Positions 35,881-47,300 of a DNA stretch of 64,000 nucleotides are shown here, piece after piece. The notes under the pieces were generated by a model. The model was not told the origin of the DNA, did not search any database, and saw nothing but the letters and a program-made list of their open reading frames with translations. Made by a program: the position numbers and the translations under genes. Numbering within the stretch: the stretch's first letter is position 1; each line of letters opens with the position of its first letter. The stretch is taken from NCBI GenBank assembly GCA_932521035.1, contig OW051496.1:2294001-2358000 (forward strand). Direction: 5' to 3'. The DNA is from Oscheius dolichura (Eukaryota > Nematoda > Chromadorea > Rhabditida > Rhabditidae).

Positions 35881-38800
35881 TTAAATCGATCGGAAAAGAA
35901 AAGAAAGACGATCCGCGAACTCTTGAGGTACGCGAACAGCAGACGAAAAGCGAGGAAAAATCGAAGGGAAAGAGGGGCCAACACGCCAATTGATTCCGTT
36001 AAATATATGCACACTGGTGGGACTATCATTAGTATTATCCCCGCCAATTGTAATGATTTCTGGGCCAAGAACTGCTACAACAGAATGAAAACTAGTGTAG
36101 AGTAAGGGCGGCAACTCTTTCCACTGTCCATTTTTCTCGTGTGGATCCAATTCCAGAACTGTGGTAGTCTTTTCTTTTCTATCCCAACCTCCTATTACAA
36201 CCAGCTTATTTCTATAACAAATGAGGGAATGGTAATCTCGAGGTGTTGGAATATCCGTCAGTTCAGTCCACACTCCACTCTCAGGATCGAAACATTCCAC
36301 ACTTTTCCAATAGACACCATCTCCTATTTTTCCTCCTCTTCCTCCACAAATATATATTTTCCCGTTACAGACGGCTGCAGCTGCACCACCTCTGCCATAT
36401 TTCATGTCTCTAAAATCACTTATTAGCCGAAAGATAATCACAAGGTTATAGGCTCCCTTTATAAAGATAACTTACGGCATCAGTGTCCATTTATCCTCCT
36501 TCGGATCATATCGTTCCACACTTTTTAAGCATCCTTTCTCCCCATTGAATCCTCCAAATACCCAAATGTATCCATTCCATTCCAAACAGGTATTATTAAT
36601 CCATCCTCGTTCCTCATTCATATCAGCCAGTCGTCTCCATTTCATATTTTTGTCCAACTTGGATAATGACTTGTCAGTGTTGATTAGATAGAGTTCATCA
36701 TCGAGATAAACAGTAGTTTCACTATGGAACCGAAAAAGTTTCTTTTGTGAAATAGTCCAGGTGGATGTCTTCCGATTCCATACTACCATCTTGTTATTAT
36801 CCAAATCTGCTCCCATGATCAAAATCTAAAAGAAGCTCCCATCTTTTCTCATAATCCGCAAATTTCTACACACAAACAAAAAAGGCCCTTCGAAGGTGAG
36901 AAATGTAATGATTTTAAAATACCTACCGTATATTTCAAATTGGATATAGGGCAGTGTATAATTTCTTTAATCGACGGTCTCTCGTTGACGTTAGTTTTCC
37001 AACACCTAGATACACCATTTTCCATTGAAAATATAGGTTTTGATTTTCTTATTGACTGCTTTGAACTAACACTCCATACAGAGCGTAGACAAAATACACA
37101 ATTTTAAAGGGAGCCTCACCCAGTAAAAAAAATTATGAAAATGATAGCGATCTTTTTTTGCGGGCAGCATTTTTCGTTAGCGTCCTTTTTCTGAAAAAAT
37201 CGTTTCATCGACAAATTTATTAATTTCTTTGTTTGTACTTGTATTCATTGTATTATTTTTGTTGTTAAATTATCTACATTCGATTGCGCTTCTTTTGCAG
37301 TATCACTGAGCATGTGGCATCCGATATAAATGGCGAAAAATGTACAACAACACACCAAACGAATCTGATACTGAATTGGACGAATTTCTTTTGATTCTCA
37401 TATTGCTTTCGCTTCTACTTATTTTTTACATATAGGCAAGCATATTAGCAACATTTTATAACTGTTACAGAAAGAAAATTGAGAAAAAATGGGCCCAATT
37501 AGCATATTGCAAGTCGCTTAGGCTTTTCGTCATTATTTCATTTTCATCGCTTGTTGCTTTCTCTTGTTGTTTTATCTTTTCTATTTTGTTTTCTATTATT
37601 TCTAAATGATAACACATTGTTTTTTGTAGATGTACAAGAAAGAAAAAGAAGAAGCGGATTGAGCAGCAAGAGCTCTCCGCAGAATGCTAGACGAATATTC
37701 AAGTAAGTTGGTTTTCAATGGCTATTCTTTTGTTTAGGCATTGTATATATTATTGTAAAGCTGTTTTATAGCGTCAGCAGCGTTTTTATACGTTGAATTT
37801 CATCAAATAAAGACGAAGCTCTGCGCAAATTTTTTTTTTGCACTCAGGTAATTATTTTGGCTGTTTTTGTTTCTCCTGGTGTTTTCTAATATTTATTTTA
37901 CAGACTAAGCTTGTATTGAGCCAGGAAAACGACGTGGACTACTTTTCAGGTCAGTTTATTTGTTAAAAATTGTTATTTCATTCGCTTGCTTTCAGAATCG
38001 ACCGAAGAAGGCTAGGAGACTACAGCGTCCCCAATAACCGTCTACTTCGCTTTTGGGATGTTTATTGTGATGTTTTTTTAGATAAATATAGCACTAAAAA
38101 TGTAAAAAAACAGCAGCAAAAATGGACAAAAGCTAAAAATTAAAGGGTATAAGTAATGCGCCGCCGCCGCACCCGTCTCGGCAAACATCTCGGCAGTTGT
38201 ACTGTAGGCGCGAATTTTACTGGGTGAGGCTCTCTTTAAAAAGAAGCATACCTTCGTAGAAGAGATGAGAAATCCTCATCAGGATCAATAGGCAGTTCTA
38301 CACAACCATTTTCCCATATATTTTTTGAAATGGTTAGATATTTTCGCGGATGTCTATGCGATTATATGCAGATATGAAATTAACCAACATCCGGTGTATA
38401 ATTTCCCAAATTGTGACTCCAAAAGAATAAACATCTGCCGGTGGACCATAATCCTTTGAAGTTATTATTTCGGGGGCCATATAAACGAGTGTACCAGTTG
38501 AGCTAAAAACGTACATACATGGGCACAACGCCTAATTTCGGGCGCGCCCGGTTTTGGGTTTACTTTAACATATTGCTATTGCTATTTTTTGTTGTACCAG
38601 AAATAATCCTTGCCAACCCAAAATCGGCCAATTTTAAATGATCCCTTCTGGCTAAAAGAATACTGAACAAAATATAAATATTCAGAGAAAATGCTAACTT
38701 TGAAGGTTTAACATCCCTGTGAAGTATTTCGTGTTCATGTAGATATTGTAGCCCATAGCCGATTTGCTGGATCCATAAGAGAATTAACTTCATGTCATAA

Positions 38801-39390
38801 TGTTTGGAGACATCGTGGATTTCTGTTGACATCCTTTGAAATTTAAATAAATAAAGGATAACCGTTATGAAGACTGCCGAGTTCCAAATATTCCATCACG
38901 TATCCGGAACAAAGCGGCATCTTTGTAGTTCCGTCTATATCTTTCGTCGCTCCATCCCAAATTACTCCGAATAACTCGACAATGTGTGGATGAGAGTGCT
39001 GAAAACAGAAAAATCAAGCGAACAAAGGTTTCTAGAAAAGTTTTTGAAGCATTAGTGGACCGATTCGCTTCTACAGGGCATCACAGGTGTATATTTTACC
39101 GTTTTCAGTATTTCTATTTCCCTTTCAGAGTACGCATCCGTTCTGGAAAACAATTTCACAGCTACAGGCCTAAATAGTAGTTGGAATAATTAGAAAGATG
39201 AGAAATCTAACCGTTTTTTCCCAACCCAGGCTTTCATAACTGTACCGTATCCACCATTATCCAATTTTTCTAAACATCTGAAATCGTCCAATGTGTAATA
39301 TGGCACACCTAAAAGTAATATTACTAACAGAAGAGGAAGCAGAACTCTACCATCAGGTGTGTATTTCACGGAGGAGAGAACAGTTCCCAT
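35881..39390 (-). CDS. N-myristoylation-signal protein kinase fused to kelch repeats
   Basis: Exon 1 (39390-39351) encodes MGTVLSSVKYTPD, a good N-myristoylation signal (G2, S6). Kinase motifs follow on the minus strand with in-frame joins: LDNGGYGTVMKAW (loop, about 39255), PVAVKLF (Lys, about 39160), HSHPHIVELFGVIWDG, VMEYLELGSL, HRDVKPSN (about 38720, the Asn made by splicing), LADFGLARI (38620), MAPEI with ADVYSFGVTIWEI (about 38430), and CWKTNVNERPSIKEII (about 37000). All catalytic residues are present; the style is TKL-like Ser/Thr. The last kinase exon ends ISNLKYT with a phase-0 donor. The next acceptor (36836) opens ILIMGADLDNN in phase 0 and leads into kelch repeats: YIWVFGGFNGEKGCLKSVER, then after an intron KIYICGGRGGKIGDGVYWK, CFDPESGVWTEL, LVVIGGWDRKE, IITIGGDN. 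Stop at 35881. A 1.1-kb TTAA element sits in the intron before CWKT. Kinase and kelch could instead be two genes. Confidence 0.65.
37108..38235. mobile_element. TTAA element of a second family, 1,128 bp, in a kinase intron
   Basis: TTAA at 37104-37107 and 38236-38239 flanks the inverted ends AGGGAGCCTCACCCAGTA and TACTGGGTGAGGCTCTCT (one or two mismatches). It lies in the intron between exons ...SSLLRR and CWKTN of the kinase-kelch gene, which still join in frame. Inside, 37640-37850 resembles 5450-5640. No full transposase was seen. Confidence 0.8.
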
Positions 39391-39615
39391 AGAGAGGCGG
39401 TTCTAATGGTCAAGGAGGCTGAAACAAATCTCTAAAAGCAAAACAGAAGCTTTCACTGCGGTGAGAAAAAGAAAAAGAAAAGAAAAAAAGGTAAATATAA
39501 TGAAAACAGTAAAATATGAAAAAACTCGCTTTTTCTCATGTCGAGAAAGTAGCGAAAGTTGAAAGGTGACCGAAGGCGAGAGGGCACTTTACAAGCCCGC
39601 ACAGATCAGCCAGTT

Positions 39616-40005
39616 TTATTTGATATCAATCTTTTTGTACTCTAAAGACGGGTTAGAACCATTGATGTAAGGTGTACAAGAATATTGACTGTCCCGAGGG
39701 GGACACCTCAAAGCAAAACTTTCTAGTTGTGACCACTCCACGGCTGGATTAAACTCGTTCAAATTCTCCAGAACTTCTTCAAGAGTAGGCATGGAAAGAA
39801 GAGAGAGAGAGAGAGCCTGCTGGTTTCCGTGCTGATAAGATAACCACTTCAGGGCAATGAAATGAGTCTGTGCACAATTTCTGGGATTATCAACAAGCTG
39901 ATTAGAAGAGGCGCGTACTATTTTTTGAGGAGCTTGCTGTCCGTTCGCGCGAAGCCGAGTATCTGATACGGAGTCACATATGCTGCATATGATCTGCAAT
40001 TATAA
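39616..40005 (-). pseudogene. Open frame with a kinase-tail-like stretch
   Basis: A 127-codon minus-strand frame contains MPTLEEVLENLNEF, which resembles the end of a kinase domain (RPT-x-x-EV-x-x-x-L), preceded by HFIALKWLSYQHGNQQ. It probably descends from the last exon of a kinase of the local family, with the Arg of the RP motif replaced by Met. It is partly duplicated at 40210-40420. Confidence 0.3.
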
Positions 40006-40420
40006 ATACCGTTATTGAAACTGGAAACGTTTCAAGCTCGCCGACTATCTTGCCACCATGTTGCTCCTGGCTCCGAGGAAAGCTACAGACCATTTCCAAC
40101 GCAAGGGTCACGTGTTTTGGGACCTGATTTTGAAAATACCGTGGAAAATGAGAAACTTTGCAGTCAATAAAACACCGAGCTTAAAGTTTTAAGAAAAAAA
40201 AGAGAGCCGGCTGGTTTCCGTGCTGATAAGATAACCACTTCAGGGCAATGAAATGAGTCTGTGCACAATTTCTGGGATTATCAACAAGCTGATTAGAAGA
40301 GGCGCGTAGAGACAGGAGCGCACTATTTTTTGAGGAGCTTGCTGTCCGTTCGCGCGAAGCCGAGTATCTGATACGGAGTCACATATGCTGCATATGATCT
40401 GCAATTATAAATACCGTTAT
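39823..40420. repeat. Direct duplication of about 190 bp
   Basis: 39823-40015 (GAGAGCCTGCTGGTTTCCG to ATTGAAACTGGAAACGTTTCA) recurs at about 40205-40440, with an extra GAGACAGGAGCGCA near 40311. The block AAACTTTGCAGTCAATAAAA between the copies reappears inverted at 62.8 kb. Confidence 0.75.
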
Positions 40421-40720
40421 TGAGACTAGAAACGTTTCACGCTCTTTCAAATTTACCCGTCTTCTTTCTGTTCACCATTTCTGAATAAATAGGGCGACCC
40501 TTAGGCAAGCAGAAAAACGGGAACGTATCAAATTTTTGTCTGTTTATAATGAAAAAAACAGATGAGCAAATTCTTGGTAAACGAGTAGAGCGGAGGAATA
40601 AAGACCGCCAACGCTTTCGTCAAATATTAATATTACTTGAAGGCAGCCAATTCCCAATATTCCACCAATTGGAAAGATTTCTCGATTCAATCCAGAGCAG
40701 AATTTTTTGTTAAAAAATAT

Positions 40721-41230
40721 TTATTGCATTTTCAAGTTTCTGAATTGATCAGCCAAGTCTTGGGGAATCAGCACAACAGAAGGTAAAACAAATTCAACGG
40801 GAAGGACGGGGCCATATCGCCAGCTGCTTCCGTCGAATATTTCAACATGAACTGGTCCCGGATCGGAATTTCTATCAATTGCAAAGATTTCCCGACCCAA
40901 GACTATTCCAACAAGGCTTCCACGGATTTTCGTCGGCGGCAACTCTTTCCACTGTCCATTTTCCTCAAGAGGATCCAGTTCCATGACTGGAATAGCTCCT
41001 GCTTCTCCATTGATTCCTCCCATTATAATCAGCGTATTTCCATAGAAAACAAGGGAATGATCAGTTCATGGGCTAGGCATATTCACCAACTCCGTCCATA
41101 TGCCGGCTTCAGGATCAAAACATTCCATACTCTTCAAATATCCATCGTCTCCCCATCCTCCACAAACAATTATCTTCCTGTTGCAGACGGCGGCGGCTGC
41201 ATCAGCTCTTGCGTATTTCATGTCTCTAGA
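40721..41230 (-). pseudogene. Kelch-repeat pseudogene of the kinase-kelch family
   Basis: Minus-strand reading: MKYARADAAAAVCNRKIIVC, GGWGDDGYLKSMECFDPEAG, IWTELVNMPSP, a TGA where the relative has Arg (near 41062), then HSLVFYGNTLIIMGGINGE, MELDPLEENGQWKELPP, IFDGSSWRYGP, stop at 40721. Apart from that single stop it is well preserved and matches the kelch part of the gene at 35.9 kb. It lies downstream, in the same direction, of the kinase fragment at 42.6-42.8 kb. Confidence 0.7.
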
Positions 41231-41344
41231 ACCAGGACAAATAGCAGAAGGATCAGTTGAAGTGATATGGACTGAGTTTCACTCTATATCTCGACCATTT
41301 CTCGGTCATTTTTGAAGATTCAAAAACCAGCTGGTAGAGCTTTT

Positions 41345-41725
41345 CAAGGCGAATCTGATGAACCATATTTTAGTTCAAACCGGCCGATATAAAGTCTGGA
41401 GACTACCAAATAACCATTGAGGCCCGTTACGTAATGCAGGCAGAGGCGAATCTCGGTGAAAAGAAACGATAAAAATAGCGATACATCATCAAAATGCTGA
41501 CGAATGCTGATCAAATTTTGAAAAAACGTTCTTCCCGGGCACCGGCGTGCTGACGTCCGTAACTTGGGATGCTGACGTTGGTCGATATTCGAGCACTTTG
41601 AACGCATTTTTCTCGATATTTTGACATTTTAATGATTTATAAAATAGTGCATCGTGATCAGCGAAAAATTCTCTATTTTCTGAGACCTGGTCGAAAAACT
41701 CCCTGACTGTTCCTTTAAGATGCTG
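41345..41725. repeat. Partial TTAA-family repeat
   Basis: It ends with TGGTCGAAAAACTCCCTGAC and TGTTCCTTTAA at 41690-41720, the right end of the AGGAACAGTCAGGGA family. No matching left end was found, so it is truncated or an old copy. The TGGTCGAAAAACTCCCTGAC word recurs inside the coding exon at 42270. Confidence 0.5.
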
Positions 41726-41899
41726 GCAAACAAACATTTCTGATAGGCCGTCGATCCAGGAAATCATAAACTGTTTCTTATCTTATCGAATTGCAGCATG
41801 GAGCCTCTCTTATTAAGGACTGTCCCTTGGGCCTCTTCCCTTGTTCAAATCGACTTTTCCCATTTCTCAACCTTTCCATAAACTATTTCAGCTACTCTA

Positions 41900-42553
41900 A
41901 TGGCAACTAATCCTTCTGAAGCGAATATAAACACGCTGATTGTGGAACTCATGGTAAGAATGAGCAGGCTGGAGGCGGAAAATAGAAAATTGATGGGGAA
42001 AATGGAGCAGAACTCGGGTAGAAACGGTATGTTGGGGGGTGATAATGAGCTGTATTTTTAGAGGGGAATGGTCCGAATTGGACTGGAGCGATAGACAACC
42101 TGGAAAAGAAGTTGATGACTTCTATGGAGAAGATCTCTTCTAACAGTAGGTCCTTTTCTTCTTTTTTATAGAAGAATATTTTCAGTGAAGGCAGCGATAG
42201 AAAAAGAGGAGCAATGGAAGGAAGAAAAGAAACCGCTTAGGCTTGCCGCTCTGCCGCAAATCTGGTCGAAAAACTCCCTGACTGTTCCTGAAGTTGACTT
42301 TCTAATCAGAAAAACAACCATAAAGGCGAGGGGCAAGCGCCATGTTCTCCTTATCTTCTCCCCGGCATTCAATACAGCGTCTTCCCAATCGACTTTCTAC
42401 AATCTAACAAGAAAAAATGGCTATGATTCCGAGTGCGTTTTAATACAATGTAAACATTTTTGCGTTATAGAGATACCGTATTATACTAAAGAGGACTTTA
42501 CAAATATGAACCTAATTGCCAGCGAAAAAGCTTATACCGACAGGCTATCTTGA
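41900..42553 (+). CDS. Small coiled-coil protein, function unknown
   Basis: The start MATNPSEANINTLIVELMVR follows a TATTTCAG acceptor eight bases upstream. Exon 1 (to 42029) has a heptad-like stretch (LIVELMVRMSRLEAENRKLM); exon 2 (about 42061-42146) and exon 3 (42185-42553) join in frame over 35-40-nt introns. The last exon is charged, then reads SKNSLTVPEVDFLIRKTT and a 90-residue tail with no family signature, stop at 42553. The SKNSLTVP part matches the end of the TTAA MITE family, so the exon appears to have absorbed mobile sequence. It lies between kinase and kelch pseudogene pieces, on the opposite strand. Confidence 0.45.
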
Positions 42554-42589
42554 AAAAGCTTATACTATACCATTTTCAGAATTTGAATA

Positions 42590-42800
42590 TCTCTTTCAGA
42601 ATAGACATCCGGCCTGGAAAATAATTTCACGGCTACAGTTCTAAACGAAATTAGAATTATTTCGAAATGCGAGACACCTAACCCATTTTTTCTAACCCAG
42701 GCTTTAATAACTGTACCGTGTCCTCAATTATCCAATTTTTCAAGACATTTGAAATCGTCCAAAGTGTAATTTGGCATTCCTAAATGAATGATGTCAGCTC
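42590..42800 (-). pseudogene. Kinase N-lobe pseudogene
   Basis: Minus-strand exons match exons 2 and 3 of the kinase-kelch gene: GMPNYTLDDFKCLEKLDN, then a TGA in place of the first loop Gly, GHGTVIKAWVRKN, an intron, TVAVKLFSRPDVYSE. The C-lobe is missing. Together with the kelch pseudogene at 40.7-41.2 kb it looks like a decayed second copy of the fused gene. Confidence 0.7.
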
Positions 42801-43018
42801 AAAATAACGCTTCAACCATCATAAATATATTTCCCATATGAAAGTGTGGCTCCCATGCTAGCAAATAATAGCGAAACCACAAGACTTTTCTGAAAAAGAA
42901 ATGTTAATTTCTCAAGAAAGTGAGAAATTGAAGAGAGAAAACGGGCAGGTCTTATGGGCGAACATACTTTTTATTGCAATTTTAGCTGGATATATGTTAT
43001 TAGTTTAAAGGAACCCTC

Positions 43019-43233
43019 AGGGATCTAGGCGGGTTACTGTAGCAAAGAAAAATGGAACAGCGAAATTGGGGGTTTCCTAGAAAATGGGAAACACTGTTCG
43101 AAAGAGCGTACAAAATTACATTGAACAAGCTAGGTTTCAACCAATTTCTCGTTTTCTGTGACCTTGCGTTTGCCTGATTGAGCGCAGTCGCTTCGGGACA
43201 AGTGCGCTGGCGCACAGGTCCCTGAGGGTTCTT
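43019..43233. mobile_element. TTAA MITE, 215 bp
   Basis: TTAA at 43015-43018 and 43234-43237. Ends AGGAACCCTCAGGGATC and GGTCCCTGAGGGTTCT. A left-end fragment in inverted orientation is at about 56555-56600. Confidence 0.72.
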
Positions 43234-43365
43234 TTAAAAAAAGAGGAAACGGAAACAATCATCCTGTGATATCAACGTACAGCTGGCCCCCTTCTTGATA
43301 ACGAAATACGTCGTCAAATCGATTCGCTAGAGAGGCCCGCCAAGGTAAATATGAACATTTTATGA

Positions 43366-44153
43366 TCCCTACTTTTAAAGCGCTATGGTGTCTGTCTGTC
43401 TGTGTGCCTGTGCGTTGACATGTCGAGAATTTATGGTGTAGTGGCTAAGAGGGCGGGCGCGCGGTCGGAGAGGTCGCGGGTTCGATCCCCGCCGCTGTCA
43501 AACCTTTTTGCTTTTTTGTTTTGAGGTCCTAGATACTTCCTAAGTGTTCCTGAAGGATTTTTCGTTGCGGGGCCCGTTCGCGGTAGGACTCCAACCTGCA
43601 GGGCGACGGTTCGGTTCCTCCTTCGGTCAGCGTCTTTTGCTTTGTCTATCTAGCCCTAACTTCAGTTGTTGGAAATGATAACACCGCTGACGAGGTCAGA
43701 GCAGGGCGGGCCGGGTGGACGCGGAATGAAAGATACTTGGAAGGGAAGGGAATTGAGGAGCACGTGAGAATGGAGGAAGAGACGAACGACAGCTCACCTT
43801 ACGAGTGATTATCCTTTGATCAATCGCAACCGAGCAGAACGGACGCGGGGGGATCGGTAAGATAGGAATCACCAAGGGAAGGACGGTGTGGTAGAGGGAA
43901 TGGAAAACGGGTAAAGTGAAGAGAGCGGGAGGGAGAGAAGAAGCAAGGCGCGAGGAAGGGGAGAGAGGAACTCGGTAGAAAGAACTGTTCGGGAAGCGGA
44001 GAAGAGGACGCGAGCAAAGGACTGCGAGAGTGAAACAAAGGGAGGGACGGGGAGGGGGGAGAGCGGATGGGGCTTCCAAGCGCGAGGTCAAACCACAGTT
44101 GGCGCAGCCAACGTCCAGCCGAAGACCCCCCGTAGGGGGGTCGAAACGGCTGG
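43366..44153 (+). mobile_element. Non-autonomous Helitron, 788 bp, complete ends
   Basis: A43365 then TCCCTACTTTTAAAGCGCTA; the hairpin GACCCCCC-GTA-GGGGGGTC, GAAACGG, CTGG at 44150-44153, and T44154. Related to the units at 31.2-33.4 kb but single. It contains a tRNA-like unit and no Rep. Confidence 0.85.
43433..43500 (+). other. tRNA-like unit in the Helitron (best preserved)
   Basis: ATGGTGTAGTGGCTAAGAGG, then GCGGGTTCGATCCCCGC, a perfect 5-bp T-arm stem with B box, then GCTGTCA. The 5' acceptor arm is absent. Confidence 0.6.
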
Positions 44154-44321
44154 TACAGTCAATTATTGCACAAATGTAGATAAAATTATAGGTGAAATTG
44201 TCTTGCTCTAGTGAAAAGATATGGAACAACAAGTTGTCAAGATGAAGAAAGGTTGTTGGAATGATAGCGGGTTCGTCTTGTGTAGATAAGAATTCCGTCA
44301 CGTAGCTCAAACTTATTTGAA

Positions 44322-47300
44322 TTAGTTGTCGCGTATTACAGAAGGAACTTTACTAGTGGCAAATTTAACAACTTCATTTATTATAGGTCTTTCAGCAGGA
44401 TTATGTTGCCAACACCTGAAATAAATGTAGTTTTGACTTCCCTTAAGACCATTTCAAACTTTTTTATGAAGTCTCTCATGTCATCCTCAAGTGGAATATT
44501 TGGAGTGGTATCCATAGCAGGTCTTATTTTACGGGTAATAATATGCGTGTATAATAGATCATGTACAGAGATTTTTCCCCTTTCAAAATACGGCGTTCTA
44601 ATAAATTATATTTTATAGATATAGACTATATTATGTTCCTTACTTTCTGTGAAACATTTCCCACGCTGTAATGGCAAGCGAATAGATGTCTGCTGGAAAG
44701 CTATAGTTAGTTGATGTCGCTGCTTCAGGAGAAATGTAGTGCCACGAGCCAACCCTGAACGTTTGTCTTAAGACCGTTTGAAACTTTTTTGTAGCAATCG
44801 CTGATAACCCTTTCAAAATGGGCTCCGCTTTCTTGGTTTTGTGGGAACACAAGCGTTGAAACAGGAAACTCTTTTGTGCACGTTTGCCCTCATACAGGAT
44901 TTACTGCTGAAGATTTTCGACTGCAAGTCGCTCTACAAGATATCCCTTGCTGTACTCTATATCCTAATTTTTAAATCTCCGGAAATGGTCTATGAATGGG
45001 CTATAAAACAGCAAAAATTTCGGTCTCTGGGGGATCGAACAAGCGTCTCGCGCACTGAAAGCCAACCGCTGAAAGGCCCAGGTTTTTTCTTGACAGACTA
45101 TATAATATTCACCCAGGTGTAATAGATGTTCCAGCCTCGCTGTGTCGTGCAAATCCGAAGTCGGCCAATATCAGGTGATTTTCGTTTTTTGCAAGGATAC
45201 TGTAAAAACTATCTTATCTTTATACTTTCTTTTGTGACTTCTTCGGCTTGAGATCCCGATGTATTATATTTTGTATATGAAGGTGTTCCAAGCCCGAAAC
45301 AATTTGTCTAAACCATCGATAACACTGAAAATGATTGTAGTGTTTGTCACTATGAATAACTGCAAAACATTATAGTACAAAAATAAGCAGAGAGACAACC
45401 ATCACTAAGACTGCCACAGGTTGCATATTCCATAATGAATTCAAAGCGAAGTGGATCCGATTCATGGGGAATTGTTTCATATATTTTAACAATATTCTTA
45501 TGCTTCGTGTACTAAAATTTTCATAGGGTAGGAATTATATTTTGCACCTGCGTAAGGATCTCAATTTCTCTCATTGAACATCTTATTGGATTAATTCGCT
45601 TTACTGCCACATAACTGAATAACTTAGTTCTTTGACTGATTAATCTACAAACCCGAGTCGATCATGCAAACATTTGTAAACAATAGCTTGACCCTCATGT
45701 CCTATCGTGCTTAAGACCAGGCATTCATTAGTTAAATAAAACGGAGCTTCTATAACTACTATAGTTCATAAAATGCTCTAATACCTAAACCTTTAACTGC
45801 CTTTAATGATGAACCTTGGCTGGATTCTGCCGGGTACTGAATGTCGCCTTGACCCGAAAGATTTTGTGCAACTTCGTCTAGCCTTGTGCTCGCTTCGTTT
45901 TCAAAAAATCTCGTCGTGGTTGCTCCCGGTTGTACCAGGAAAAATTCAATAATATCATCCAACTGCGGCCTGTTGGCTGCGACCCCGTCCCAAGCTCTAT
46001 AAGATATTTTTATGGTTACTTTCAAAGAAAATAGAAAGAATATTTTTGTAAACAAACCTTTTTATGTGTTCTGCTATCGATTCACTCATTATATTTGGGT
46101 TTATGATAGGACGGACTCCGCTCCTAACTCTGCTAAAAAAAGATATAGCCGGATCCTCCCCCATATCGCAGTACGGTATTCTGAATTATAAATAAAGAAA
46201 TAAAAAAAATCAATTACTGTCTATGGAATAATTCCCAAATGGTAATTGCCAACGAGTAGATATCCGCTGCTGAGTTGTACCTCGCGGTACTCATAACCTC
46301 CGGTGCCATATAGAGGTTTGTACCAACACTGAATTCATTGCTCTAGATTTATACACAATTTTAGAACAAAATGTAAACTAGAATTTGCACACACACACAT
46401 AAGGGGGGCTGCCGCCTCCTCTACTTTTCCAACAAACGAATTGTTCACTTTTTGTTGACATTCGTCTAGAATGTCCATAATTTTGCCGCTATACAAAAAG
46501 AGATACCCTAAAGAAAAAAAAAGCGAAACCGACCACAAACAACTTTTTTCTAATTGAAATTGCATCTAATTATTTTTTTTTCACGATGTTGTACACCCGG
46601 AGCCACTCTGGATCATGTACCTATAAAGCAAAAGAGTTTTTGCATGCCCGGGGGTTCGAACCCGTAAGCCTTGGATCCCCAGACAGCGCGCCAGTTGGCC
46701 ATTCAGGGGACGGACGCCGGACGGCGCACTTTTCTAAACGCGTTTGTCGCTCGTTCTCGCTTATTCCATGACCAAACTTCCCCAAACTTGGGTCACTAGT
46801 GCAACTTTGTACGGCGCACCCGGCGCAATCAAAAAAAAATTGGGGTTCTTCAGAAGAAAAAAGAGTTATACGCACAAACGTCATTACGTAACTTAGCCTT
46901 TTACAGGGGTAAACACAAATAACGCGCAGCGCTTCGCACTGCGCGCGATTTAGATTCTAGACAAAATCTTCAATTTTAAGAAATCTGTGTGAAGTTTGTG
47001 GCATAAACGGATGGCTTACCCTGAAGTTAACCCTGTAGTCAGAGTGGGGTCAATGTATCGGGCTATACCAAACCCCGTAAGCTTTAGTAGGGGGCCTTCC
47101 ACGAGAATTCTATAGCAAAAGAATAGTACACAAGGGTATCTTCTTACTGTGATGGCTTGATGTCTCGATGAATTACATTGTGTTCGTGTAGACGTTGTAA
47201 CCCACGAATGATTTGTGTGATCCAACGATAGATTTGTAATGGAGTGTAATTCTTGCTGACATCGTGTATAACTAGGCAAATGATAATTACAAATTTTGAA

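Noticed and set aside
46640-46712. Working tRNA gene
   Set aside because: Good A and B boxes, but the acceptor ends do not pair and no clear anticodon stem could be built. Called tRNA-like only.
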